A DNA stretch of 64,000 bases. It comes from Adineta vaga. Lineage: Eukaryota > Rotifera. Made by a program: the position numbers and the translations under genes. Positions 10,657-21,423 of this stretch are shown in pieces (position 1 is the first letter of the stretch; each line of letters starts with the position of its first letter). The stretch spans positions 434,001-498,000 of the forward strand of contig CP075496.1 of NCBI GenBank assembly GCA_021613535.1, written 5' to 3'. Below the pieces are notes generated by a model, which saw nothing but the letters and a program-made list of their open reading frames with translations, was not told where the DNA came from and searched no databases.

Positions 10657-13476
10657 CTAGCTTTTGGATAATTCTTCGTATACTGCGCTGATGTCGCTGT
10701 ACGATGTAAGTAGATCAGGATGATTTTGGGGAAGTGACTGTTGTCGAATGTCAAGACTTTTTTCAAAACATAAGAGTGCTCTGGGATAATCATCCAGATA
10801 AAAACACATACAACCAATATTGCTGTAAGTTGTTGCCAAATTAGGATGATTTGAAGGAAGTAATTGCTGTTGTACGTCAAGACACTTTTCATAAGATGAG
10901 AGTGCCCTTAGATGGTGATCCATTTGGTGACAAACCCCACCAATGTTGTTGTAAGATACAGCAATATGAGGATGATTCGGTGGAAGTGATTGCTGTTGCA
11001 TGGCAAGACATGTTTCAAAAGATGAGAGTGCTCTTGGATAGTCACCCATTTTGTGATATATCTTACCAATATTGTTGTAAAACACAGCAACATCTGGATG
11101 ATTTGGTGGAAGTAATTGTCGTTGTATGTCAAGACATTTTTCATAAGATGATAGTGCTCTTGGGTAGTCACCCAGTAAGGAACATTGATCACCAATGTTG
11201 TTGTATGATGTAACCAAATCAGGATGATTTGGTGGAAGTGACTTTTGTCGAATCTTAAGACATGTCTCATAAGATAAGAGTGTTCTTTGATGATCACCCA
11301 GAGAACGACATATACTACCAATATTGCTGTAGGATGTTGCCAAATCAGGATGATTTGAAGGAAGTAATTGCTGTTGTATGTCAAGACACTTTTCATAAAA
11401 CGAGAGTGCTCGTGGGTAGTCACCCAGTAAGTAACATAGAGTACTAATGTTATTGTAAAATACAGCAACATCAGGATGATCAGATGGAAGTAATTGTTGT
11501 TGTATGTCAAGACATTTTTCATAAGACAAGAGTGCTCTTGAATAGTCACCCAGTAAGTAACACTGATTACCAATACTGTTGTATGATGTAACTAAATCAG
11601 GATGATTTGGTGGAAGTGAATGTTGCCGAATCTTAAGACATTTTTCATAAGATAAGAGTGCTCTTGGATAGTCACCCATTTTGTGATAAACCCCACCAAT
11701 GTTGCTGTAAGATACAGCAAGATGAGGATGATTAGATGGAAGTAATTGCTGTTGTACGTCAAGACACTTTTCATAAGATGAGAGTGCTCTTGGATAGTCA
11801 CGCATGTGGTTATACGCATTACCGATATTGCTGTAAGATAAAGCAAAATGAGGATGATTTGGTGGAAGTGATTGCTGTTGAATATGAAGGCATTTTTGGT
11901 TAAATAAAGTTGCTTTGGAATACTCGCCTATCTTGTAATATACATTGCCAATGTTGTTGTAAGATAAAGCTAAATAAGGATCATTTGGTGACCGTAATTG
12001 CGTGCTAATTTCCAGAGATTTTTCATAGAAACTTATTGCTTCATCATATTTTCCTACATAAGTTTTGATGGCACCAAGCTGACCATAAATTCCTGCCTTT
12101 TCGTCATTATTTGTACTTTCATCAAGTATCATCTTATAAATTTCTTCAGCTTTCTCATTTTGACCCGATTGAATTAGCACCACACCTAATTGATACCATC
12201 CTCCGACGTGTCGACAAGTCTTTTCTCGTATATACTCAGTAAGTTCATGTAATTCTTTGTCATTGTCACTCGTTAGTTCTAGACTTATTTCGTAGAGTCT
12301 AGCATTGTCATTAATCGATTTTATATCTTTAATTCGAAATACACTATGCATTGTGAATAAAAATTCGTCTTCTTCTGGAAAATAACTTCTGCCACGAAGA
12401 CAAGCAAAAGCTGCTGTTGATTCACTTGGATCAACTTTTATAATGAAGAGGATCCCTATCAAATCTGGATTGCTTACATTACATTCGGCAAACATAAAGG
12501 ACACGTCGCGATCTTTGCTGGTGGATAAAAAGTTATTGAATGACATTAATCCACCTTTCGACTTCTTCATTTCATCAAAATCTTTCTTTGATAATCCTTG
12601 ACCCCGATAAACCGTAAAGACTTCATTGGCTGAATGTTTACCGAATTGTTCTTGATGTAATTGTTGAATTTGTCGATGCAGATCATTGACGAAAAATCCC
12701 ATTCGTGTAATTAAATCTCCATCCATCAATCGTAGAGCACGATTAATCATGCAATACAAATCACTATCCTTCGTATACCACCAAATAGGTGTTTGTAGAT
12801 AATACTCTTCTACTAATTGGTCAACATTTTTTAGTTCTTTTGTTTTGTTAACAAATGCATCAGGACAAAAACAAACAAATTCTTTGACGTATTGTTTTCC
12901 GAAATTAATACCTAGTAGAGCTTCTTTGAAAAGTTGTGTATACATGAAAGATGAATCAAGTTGATCTAGTCGTGTTTTTGTTTGTACAAAACTCATTGAT
13001 ATATCATTCTGCTTACATTGTTGAGTTCTTTTCTTCAAAGCTTCACAGATTGAAGTAACATCTGTAGAAACACATTTGATCTTTGACCATTGTTTAGTCC
13101 ATTGTTCATAAGATGTCTTGTTGTTGTTACAGATAATAAAAATCGAATCAAGTTGAGAGATATCATGTATACAAGGCAGGAGAAATTCTCCGATTGAATC
13201 GAAAATGATGAGAGAGACATTTGAGTGGTCGACATCGAGAATAAACTCAATACATCCATCAGTATCTGTGAATGTGTGAGTGTCGTAAGCATAGCTATGA
13301 AGTTGTACAATTGTATTCTGATTATCTTCATTATTGTGATTGATATGATTATTCAACCAAACTACAGTGATATTTTCTATGTTCTGAGTATCAATATGTT
13401 GATGCTCATATGTTTCCTGTGAAGTAACAGTAACTTCTGTACTTTTAAGTTTATTAGCGGATTGTGCATCGTCCAT
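10657..13476 (-). CDS. Receiver-like/ADP-ribosyltransferase/TPR protein 2
   Basis: This 939-residue intronless frame has the same architecture as the gene at 3652-7383. Residues 35-130 form the receiver-like domain (TVVWLNNHI, then LPCIHDISQLDSIFII). The ART domain spans about 165-400 with R291 in VYRGQ, the STS at 318-320 and E369-D-E371, so the catalytic triad is intact. About 13 TPR units follow from residue 426, each encoded by a 126-bp unit and often nearly identical to its neighbours, with two copies of a three-unit block. The last unit is cut short and its continuation survives out of frame at 10561-10656. The likely role is mono-ADP-ribosylation of a partner chosen by the TPR array. 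The start at 13476 is the first in-frame ATG. Confidence 0.88.
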   Translation of the reverse strand: MDDAQSANKLKSTEVTVTSQETYEHQHIDTQNIENITVVWLNNHINHNNEDNQNTIVQLHSYAYDTHTFTDTDGCIEFILDVDHSNVSLIIFDSIGEFLLPCIHDISQLDSIFIICNNNKTSYEQWTKQWSKIKCVSTDVTSICEALKKRTQQCKQNDISMSFVQTKTRLDQLDSSFMYTQLFKEALLGINFGKQYVKEFVCFCPDAFVNKTKELKNVDQLVEEYYLQTPIWWYTKDSDLYCMINRALRLMDGDLITRMGFFVNDLHRQIQQLHQEQFGKHSANEVFTVYRGQGLSKKDFDEMKKSKGGLMSFNNFLSTSKDRDVSFMFAECNVSNPDLIGILFIIKVDPSESTAAFACLRGRSYFPEEDEFLFTMHSVFRIKDIKSINDNARLYEISLELTSDNDKELHELTEYIREKTCRHVGGWYQLGVVLIQSGQNEKAEEIYKMILDESTNNDEKAGIYGQLGAIKTYVGKYDEAISFYEKSLEISTQLRSPNDPYLALSYNNIGNVYYKIGEYSKATLFNQKCLHIQQQSLPPNHPHFALSYSNIGNAYNHMRDYPRALSSYEKCLDVQQQLLPSNHPHLAVSYSNIGGVYHKMGDYPRALLSYEKCLKIRQHSLPPNHPDLVTSYNSIGNQCYLLGDYSRALLSYEKCLDIQQQLLPSDHPDVAVFYNNISTLCYLLGDYPRALSFYEKCLDIQQQLLPSNHPDLATSYSNIGSICRSLGDHQRTLLSYETCLKIRQKSLPPNHPDLVTSYNNIGDQCSLLGDYPRALSSYEKCLDIQRQLLPPNHPDVAVFYNNIGKIYHKMGDYPRALSSFETCLAMQQQSLPPNHPHIAVSYNNIGGVCHQMDHHLRALSSYEKCLDVQQQLLPSNHPNLATTYSNIGCMCFYLDDYPRALLCFEKSLDIRQQSLPQNHPDLLTSYSDISAVYEELSKS
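10963..11718 (-). repeat. Two copies of a 378-bp higher-order TPR block
   Basis: Residues 587-838 of the protein are two successive three-repeat blocks. Each has one repeat ending KIRQ-SLPPNHPDL, then one starting VTSYN-IG-QC-LLGDY, then one starting AVFYNNI. The pattern shows duplication of three 126-bp units at a time. Confidence 0.75.
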
Positions 13477-13783
13477 GATTTCGTTTGCCTGCTCGTTTGT
13501 ACACAGAATATTTCGAATGTAGAAGGTTTCTTTATAATTCTTCTATTTACTCTGAAAAAGAAACGACATTAACATGAATCTTTGTCGGTAGTGAACAAAA
13601 GAAGAAATATATAAGGAGAATATTTGCGTTGTTTGCATTATTCAAGTAAATCAACAAGAGAAAAAAAGGTAACTGAGATGCCTTTCTTTACTTGATTCTG
13701 AAGTACATATTGTTAAAGTTTTGAAGGTTGGCAAAAATAAGAAATTAGTGAATATTATGCGATAGATTGTGAAATAATAAAAG

Positions 13784-14011
13784 CTACCAACGACTTGTTC
13801 CTGTTACATCCGTCAATTTATTATTATCAATATAATGATAAATAATATCTCCTTGTTTTATATTAATATGATTAAGAATTAATTGAATATTTAATAATAA
13901 TTCATTATAAGTCCATATTTGATCATCAATAACTTCAATAGCAATTTCATTCGAATGTTTTTCTAGATTTTCATAAAAACTTTTAAGAAAATCTTTTTGT
14001 ATTTTTATAAT
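13784..14011 (-). pseudogene. Fragment of an AMP-binding (NRPS-like) adenylation domain
   Basis: The minus strand is open for about 74 codons and ends at a TAG (complement of 13784-13786). The translation contains NEIAIEVIDDQIWTYNELL and then NINIKQGDIIYHYIDN, matching the start of an adenylation domain (the ...WTYxEL...GxxxGD... pattern of non-ribosomal peptide synthetases and acyl-CoA ligases). There is no start codon and the ATP-binding loop and the rest of the domain are absent, so it is a truncated relic or an orphan exon. Bdelloids are reported to carry horizontally acquired NRPS genes. Confidence 0.5.
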
Positions 14012-14834
14012 TTAAAAAAGAAAAAAGTTTGTTTTCCTCTCTGTCAATTTACTATACATTCAATTTCTGTAATAACCTATCGTCACCAAACTTTCACCTA
14101 GATCATCATTGTATTATAGTTTACGTGACCAAAGCTCCTAAGACACTTATGGGACAAAAAGAGAGTATTCGCTGAACTGAACGAGCGATTTCTTGGAGCG
14201 CGCGCGAAGATGAATTATTTTAGATAGATTGATAAAAATCAATGTGTTGTCAACTTTACTTTTTGAAGTACACATATCACATTCGGATTTCAATCCAATG
14301 TTTTCGCATCTATTTAATATTATGCAATGGCAGTTGTATTAATCTCGTTAAAATTTGAGCGTATATTCCAAACAAAACGACAGTTTTTAACGGAGTTTAG
14401 GATCTTTTTTTCTCTATTTTTGTACTTGATAAAATGTATATTTCATCTGCATAATTTCGCAATCAACAGACTAAACTTTATCATCTTTAAGCGAAACATA
14501 CTATAAAAGAGAAAAGAAGGAAAAAAGGACGACAATGACTTAATTTTTAAACAATCAACAACGAACCGACGAAATGATAGAAAATTCTTTTGGCACGGCA
14601 CAGCTAAATTCATGGTCAAAAAAATGAATTGCGAATTGAATTTGTTAATAAATCTAAGAAAATTCTTGTAAATATATCTAAATAAAACTTACTTGAAATC
14701 AATTCTATTTGATTTATTTATAATTATAGAAGAAAAAGAAAAAATAATCGTTATAATTTATCTGATTATATAGTGAGAAACGAAAAGAATAACAAATGAT
14801 TAATAAAATAATCATCGATTAGGATTTATTTATT
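14012..14834. other. Intergenic, AT-rich
   Basis: I see no gene. A short GC patch (GGAGCGCGCGCGAAG) lies near 14196. Confidence 0.45.
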
Positions 14835-15398
14835 TTATAAAATTCTTTCTCTCATTGGTGATAATGCATTTATACGAAATGAAATTCCATTTATTAATTG
14901 ACTTGGTAATAAATAATTAAATAAATCAATAACTTGTTTTATTAATAAATCAGATGGACGATAAGTACCTGAATTATTATTTAAATATAAATCTTTAAAT
15001 TCATCACACCAAATTTCACCTGCAAATTTGACATATTTTGAACGACTTGATATTGTTATATGTTTACATAATGGATGAAATGATTTTGGTAAAAGATATG
15101 GAACACGTATGATGATTATTGAATCATTTAAAATAACAAAACTATAACGAATTTGTGAATTTTTTTCTTTTAATAAAATTTTAATAAAAGATTTTAATGA
15201 AATCCAATTTGAATTTTCATCAATATAATCATCAAATGGTATTCGAGTTGATTGAGAATAATATTGAGAAAAAAAATAAATTCGACGATAATAATTTATT
15301 TTTGTATTTTCTGAATAGGCAATTAAATCATTTGGTAAATAATAATTTATTATTTCAGATGGAATTGATATCTTATAAACTAAACATTGATCATACAT
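14835..15398 (-). CDS. Conserved unknown protein with SGTYRP motif
   Basis: The single frame encodes 187 residues and I do not recognise a characterised family. The C-terminal half reads FAGEIWCDEF, then LYLNNNSGTYRPSDLL, then an amphipathic helix. From memory, this GE-W...NNSGTY-P pattern resembles uncharacterised fungal and bacterial proteins, but I cannot confirm it. There is no signal peptide, TM segment or intron. Codon use matches the neighbouring genes. If the resemblance holds, the lack of introns would fit a recent horizontal gain. Confidence 0.6.
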   Translation of the reverse strand: MYDQCLVYKISIPSEIINYYLPNDLIAYSENTKINYYRRIYFFSQYYSQSTRIPFDDYIDENSNWISLKSFIKILLKEKNSQIRYSFVILNDSIIIIRVPYLLPKSFHPLCKHITISSRSKYVKFAGEIWCDEFKDLYLNNNSGTYRPSDLLIKQVIDLFNYLLPSQLINGISFRINALSPMRERIL

Positions 15399-16977
15399 TT
15401 CGTTTTTTCTTTTTATTGTAAATGATCATTTACCTTCGTTGTGCATCAATTATTTTCTCTTCTCACAAGGATTCTATCAATTCTTTAAGATCAAACAAAG
15501 AATACACGTGTTTCTTTTTTTTAATCAAACCACGCAATCTTTCTCATTCTCATTAGATACAATGTCAACATAATATATCATATAAATACTTGACAAGGTC
15601 ATTTATCATTGTTATAATAAAAAATGAACGAAATTTTGAGAAAAAGTTTTCTATCGTTAATTTCAATATAAGTACATGTACTTTTATGTAGTTTTGATGT
15701 TATTTCGTTCTCAAGACGATGAATACGAAATCTATGTACACCTGTAAACATATATCTCCGTCAGATCGTGTACAGAGGTAAACACATGAAAACGAACATC
15801 GTATACAGACTCCATTTGTCAAGTCAGTATACGATCCTATTTTTCTACATATAATATCGTATTTCTCTAAACAAGACAATTTATGGCCGTCCTGTTCGGA
15901 CATGAGTTTCGAACGAATGTTCGTTGTTTATTTAGTAAATAACAAAATACACACACACACACGACACTATATACACTCTATGCTGTGGTCAAACATGTAT
16001 ATATATATGTAATCACATATAGAAGTTCTTTATAGAAGATCAATTTTGAATAGATGAGATATAAATTTGTATTTTCTTTATTTAAAAAAACAATTTGTTT
16101 TCTCATATCCTTTTTTGTCTCTTCTGTAAAATAATTTTTTTATTTAAATCGAGATTAGGATTGTTATCTATTTTTAAATGATGTTTATTATAAATATTGA
16201 CATTAAAGATAATTTTAAAAAGAAAAATCTAATTATTAAAATGTACAAGAGTGAATCAATAGACTTTCATCAATTCAATTTTCTAAAAATATAATAAAAA
16301 TAGAAAAAATTGTTCTTCAACAGTTATATTTATTTCACTTCTAAACATTTCTTATTTAATATTGACTCAAAATGAAATTGATCTTATGAAAATATGACCT
16401 ATACATGTTTGAATTTCATTATCGATCATAAATATATTCAAAAAAGATTTATAAGAAACATTTTATTATAATTTATTTTAAATATCTGTGTATAATATTC
16501 AAATCTAAGAAAGATTCATTTGCATTTAATTATATACTAGTCGATTTAATTTTGTTATTATTCAATTTTTCAATAGTGATAGAAAAAGAAAGGTATATCG
16601 ATTAATGTCAATATTTGCTTCAGTCAGTTCTTATTTTCTCATCATTGATAAAATTATAATATACTGAAAAGAAAACTACGTCGAATGGTAAGTTAAATGA
16701 AAATTGTGAGTCAGATACCACCTGCTTTACATTGTTCTCCTTGAAAAATTGTTGAAAAAAATATTTGTATTGTAAAAAAAACTCTTTGAGGTCTATATTT
16801 TACAATTGAAATAGATTTTTAAAAGAACAACGTTTTTTATCAGTTCTTTAGTGTGCATTTCAACGTATTAGAAATATGTTTGTTTTAGAGAAAAAAAAAC
16901 ATCGCCTTTTTTCAAAGAACGCGTTCGTTTTCCTTTATGTGTTTATTAGAATAAACATAAATATGATTTTCTCGACA
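15399..16977. other. Intergenic, very AT-rich
   Basis: A short (AC)n run at about 15947-15962 and a (TA)n run near 15999 are present. No coding region is convincing; an open minus-strand frame at 15700-15903 shows no domain. The right end contains the promoter region of the plus-strand ART gene. Confidence 0.45.
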
Positions 16978-19158
16978 ATGAAAGATGTATCATCAGAAGA
17001 AGAACAAGAATCATGTATTAGTAATAATAATACAACAACTGATGTGTCAACTAAATCTGAGCATCTATCCATTCGACAAACAACATATGAAGAAGATAGA
17101 AATTTTGAATCTTTTGCTTTAATATGGTGTGATAGAAATGTTAATAAATCCGATGATTATTAGGAAATTCAAATGAAACTTCGAGAAATTGTAAATTTTT
17201 TAAGAACATTTAATGATTGTATTTCTTGTGAATGTTGGTTACAGCAACGTCAGACCAACTCTACTGACAAGATTATTCTTATTATATCTAATGAACTAGG
17301 AAGAGAATTAATTCCTAAAATTCATCATTTATCACAAATCATTTCGATTTATATATTTGATATGGTCAAGAACAACAATTCAAATTGGTCAAACACATTT
17401 CAGAAGGTATAATATGGATATAATAGTGAATAATTAGAAAAGATATTTAGTATCGCTTTTCATTCATAGATCCGTGCTGTTTTGACAGAATCCATGGAGT
17501 TATTGTCGACAATCGAGTCAAATCAACAAATGCTTGAAAAACTGGAAAAACTCTCATCAATACCAATGTCGATCTATGACACATCGTCATCAATCACAAG
17601 TGAACAATCATCAAAAATACTAAACGGAAGTTTTTTATGGTTTTGGCTCTTAATTGAAACTTTACTTCGTATGCATTATAATGAAAATGATCGTTATGAA
17701 CTTATTCAATTTCTAAAAGATAAATGTAAAGGTAATCATATTCAACTACAAATCATTGAAGAATTTCAATTTTCTTGTACAAATCAAAGAGCTTTATGGT
17801 GGTACACTCGAAATAGTTGTATCTATAGAATATTAAACAAAGCATTACGTTGTCAGAATCTTGATACAATTATTCTATTTCGAACATTTATTAAAGATAT
17901 GTATATTGAATTAAAGAATCTTCAAGAAAACGAAAGTAATAAATGTATAAGACGAGTCTATCGTGGTCAATTAATGTCAATAGAAGAACTGCAAAGATTA
18001 AAATTATCTATTGGAAAATATGTCTCAATGAATAGTTTTGTTTCTACAACTGTTGATCGAAATACAGCATTGTTCTTTGTTACACCGTCAACAACTTTCA
18101 TTGAAAATCATCTTCAATCTGTTTTACTTGATATTGATATTAATAAATCTGTAAAAGATGTTAAACCATATAGTGATATTTCATCTCTAAGTTATTTTAA
18201 GCAAGAAAAAGAAATTTTATTTATGATTGGATCAATTTTTAAAATTGAAAATATTTTTCAATCTGAATTTGATTGTATTTCAATAATAAAATTATCATTA
18301 TGTAGTGAAAATGATCATGAATTAAAAGAACTTTCATCATATATTCAAATGGAAATATTTGAATCTAATCCTAATTTAATCTCACTTGGAAATATGTTAA
18401 GAGAAATGTGTGAATATAGTGAAGCAAGAAAATGTTTTCAACGTCATTTAAATCAATTAGAAGATATTCAATCTTCTGAAATTGCATTATGTTATACAGG
18501 TCTTGGAGATATTGCTCGAATTAAAGGAGATAATGATTTATCTATAATATATCATAAAAAAGCATTAGAAATTCATTCATTATTATCAAATAATAATCAG
18601 AGAATATCTATTGCCTATAATAAATTAGCTGCTGCTTTTCGTCAAAAAAAACAATATGAAGAAGCATTACAAGTTTATCAGAAATGTTTACAAATCGAAA
18701 TGGAAAAAACAAATGGAAATCTCGAAAGTGAAGAAATAGCCACGACTTATTATAATATGGGTATTCTTTATGAAGAACAAGATAAATTCGTTGAAGCATT
18801 AGAATATTATAACAAATCATTGACAATTCGAGAGAAATATTTACCTTCAGATCACTATAAAATTGCGCGATTATACAGAGGAATGGGTGAAACTTATTAT
18901 TATCATACAGATTATACATTTGCATTAGAATATTTAAAAAAAAGTTTAATTATTTCTGAAAAATCACGTACAGAAATGCATTATGATTTAGCACTTCTCT
19001 TTCATCATATTGGTCGAGTCTATGAAGATACAGAACAATTTGATTTAGCTTTAGAAAATTATATTAAAGCAGATCAAATCTATAAACATGCTTTGCCTTC
19101 TACTCATGAATGGATTATAGAAAATCAAGAACATATCGAGAATGTTAAGAACAAATGA
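16978..19158 (+). pseudogene. Receiver-like/ADP-ribosyltransferase/TPR protein 3, interrupted by TAG
   Basis: The gene reads from MKDVSSEEEQE at 16978, has a 63-nt GT-AG intron at 17407-17469 and ends at 19158. It keeps the family architecture: a receiver-like domain (FALIWCDRN, then IPKIHHLSQIISIYIF), an ART domain with R in VYRGQ (codon 17962), S-T-T (18043-18051) and E-K-E (18205-18213), and about six TPR units. One in-frame TAG at 17161-17163 lies inside the N-terminal domain. Alignment with the two sister proteins keeps its length if the TAG counts as one residue, so it is a point nonsense rather than a missed intron. An ATG at 17173 could restart a shorter product that keeps the ART and TPR parts. 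Its TPR array is shorter and less uniform than in the sisters. Confidence 0.75.
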
Positions 19159-19655
19159 AAAAGAAAATAATCATTTGAATTTAATTTGATGATTATTGAT
19201 TGTATTTTGAAATGTTAATAAAAGATTATGAATCTCAAATATAATTTTCAATTGTTCATTTATCTATTTAGAATTGTAATTTTAGTCGGTCATCGATGTC
19301 CCCATGGTCCACTACTTGTGACTGCTCAAGTAAGGGAATCACATGTATGACCGCCTTCAGTTGTACATGCTCCTTCTCTTTAGCTATTCGTCGATTATAT
19401 ATAAAGTCAGGTAATACGTAAGTAACAGCTTATCGTACTTCAATAATCCGCATTGAGAAAGAGTAAGTCCGCATCAGGTTACAAAACCATTCAATCTCAC
19501 TCAAATAATTAACATAGACGACGATATTAAACTGAATGATTTCCTAATTTGCAGTAGTAAAGGTTTGCATACGATCCTGTAGTTTTAGAAGAGTATGGGT
19601 GGGTTAATGTTAACTGGATCAATATACTAACCCACACCCCAAATTTAACTTTGTT
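19159..19655. other. Intergenic with G-rich hairpin
   Basis: No gene is supported. A short stretch near 19283-19333 looks coding-like and is followed by a GTAAGG donor-like site, but it cannot be linked to a gene. Confidence 0.35.
19596..19640. repeat. GC-rich hairpin with telomere-like arms
   Basis: TGGGTGGGTTA at the left faces TAACCCACACCCC at the right across about 20 bases. The stem pairs over at least eight positions. Confidence 0.6.
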
Positions 19656-19943
19656 ATGCAGAAACCAATCATTTCGAAGTATATCATCAGCAAGATGAAT
19701 ATAGTACTTTTTCAGAATTTTAAATGGACGCTAATGCAACTGATATCGAATGACGTGAAATGTAATGTTGATGTATTGATACGGACTATGTCGTTATTCC
19801 TGGTTTGTTGCAACACTCATAAATTGATTTCAACTGAAAAGGTAAATCATGAATTACATGTTCAGTATAATAAATTGATGTCTGATGAATTCAGTTCAAA
19901 CTTTTTCTATGTATATGATGAATCATACGAGTCATGTTACTGA
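19656..19943 (+). other. Open frame of unknown status
   Basis: A 95-codon frame begins with ATG. It has no recognisable domain and no family resemblance. Composition does not exclude a real small gene, but the evidence is weak. Confidence 0.2.
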
Positions 19944-20735
19944 GAGAATTGTCCTTTCAAATCGCTATAAGTTTATCTAAAGGCAAGAAAAAGTTAATAT
20001 AACAGAATTGAGGGATAAATATTTCTGACATAATAATATAGTTACTTTATTCATCTTGTCTAATTACATTATCCTATTCATCATGTATTCAAAATAGGTC
20101 AATAAATAATATAGAGTAATGATTATATTCCAGATATATATTATTACTATGTTAAATCATATTTAATGGTACTTTTATTTTTCATTTACTAGAAGAAAGA
20201 AAGAGAAAAAAACATGTAAATGCTTCTTAATCGTTAAAATATCGAATTTTACACTTTGAAAAAAATTGTTATTCTTTCTTGATAAACAAAACAAGTTTGA
20301 AACTATTTTTTTCGTTACATTAATGTCTAAATAATTTTGCTCGACGATTAGAATTTTTTGTAATATTACAATCTAAAAAAAAGGAAAAACGAAAGTACTT
20401 TTCGAATCTGTAATTCATCAAAAATTAAATAAAGTCATTTTCCATCATTTCTGATCAATTTATCTGTTAAAATCATATTTTTTGTTAAACAATGTCATTT
20501 ACAACTTGACTATTCGCTGTAGATTTAAAATGAAAAGTTTGTCTCAAGAATTAATAATTATTGAATATTTTCATTTTTGTGAAGATTTGAAATAAATTCA
20601 TTTCTTTTTCTGTTTTTTTTTCTTTTCTTTCCTATGAAGATTTATTTAATCGAAAGGAAAGAAAAGTTCCCTTATTTTTTTCGAAAAAAAGGACATTGAA
20701 AGGTTAAAAAAAGAAAAATTGTTTTTCAAGTAAGA
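19944..20735. other. Intergenic, AT-rich
   Basis: Homopolymer-rich DNA with no recognisable gene. It includes the upstream region of the CHIC-like gene. Confidence 0.45.
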
Positions 20736-21423
20736 ATGTTCATTGTAAATTTTAATGAAATATCAATTCCAATGATTCGTTGTAAGTTATTTTATTAAAT
20801 TTTAGAAAATCAATCGAAATGAATTTTATTAGATGGATGTTTTTCTTGTTCCTTTGATGAAAGTTATCCAAACGAATTAAATGGATTAATTACAAAAGAA
20901 AATTTTCAAAAATCAATTGATGAAATTAATCATTCATGTCAATTATTATTTAAAGAAAAATTTCTTTTCTTTATTTCATTTTTTAATCTTTTTATTGGAT
21001 TAATTCTATCGATTTGTGGAGGTATTTTTCAAGAAAATTTTCATCAAAAATTGTATTTTATATTAGTTGCATTTGGAGTTTTAATGATTATTTGTGGAAT
21101 TATTTTTTATTTAATTTCTTATTTAAAAATTAATTCAAATCGTTTGAAAAGAATTCAAAATGAAATTCATTCAAAATCATCAAAATTAATTCAATGGGAA
21201 TTCAATGAAATTGATTTATCAAAGAAAATCAATCGAAATCATCAATTTAATTTAATTGATTATCATGTAAATATTCTATTTTATTTATTTTATTTTATTT
21301 ATTTTATTTTAGTTTTCAATTATAATAAAAACAAATTGGAATGATTTACCAACTTATGAAATAAGTTTAAATGAAATTCATCCTCCATCTTATTCCGAAA
21401 TTCATCAATCATCATCTTATTAA
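20736..21423 (+). CDS. CHIC/GOLGA7-ERF4-like membrane protein
   Basis: Three exons join in phase: 20736-20781, 20833-21266 and 21313-21423, with introns of 51 and 46 nt. The 196-residue product begins MFIVNFNEISIPMIRYGCFSC and carries YPNELNGLITKENF followed by IDEIN. That matches the FP--L-G-I---EF---I--IN signature of the CHIC and Golgin A7/ERF4 family, partners of protein acyltransferases. Two hydrophobic segments follow (around FFISFFNLFIGLILSICGG and LVAFGVLMIICGIIFYLI), then a charged region with KLIQWEFNE, like the LEWEN of CHIC proteins. The C-terminus is Tyr- and Pro-rich. Membrane-associated, possibly palmitoylated. The second intron consists largely of ATTTT/TTTAT repeats. Confidence 0.6.

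Noticed and set aside
15700-15903. Minus-strand frame with several cysteines
   Set aside because: Short, no recognisable motif and no splice partners; cysteines alone are not enough.
17126-17163. A very short intron ending at the TAG (for example GTTAATAAA...TTATTAG, 24 nt) that would remove the nonsense codon
   Set aside because: It is far shorter than the 45-65 nt introns elsewhere, and removing it would delete eight positions that align with both sister proteins.
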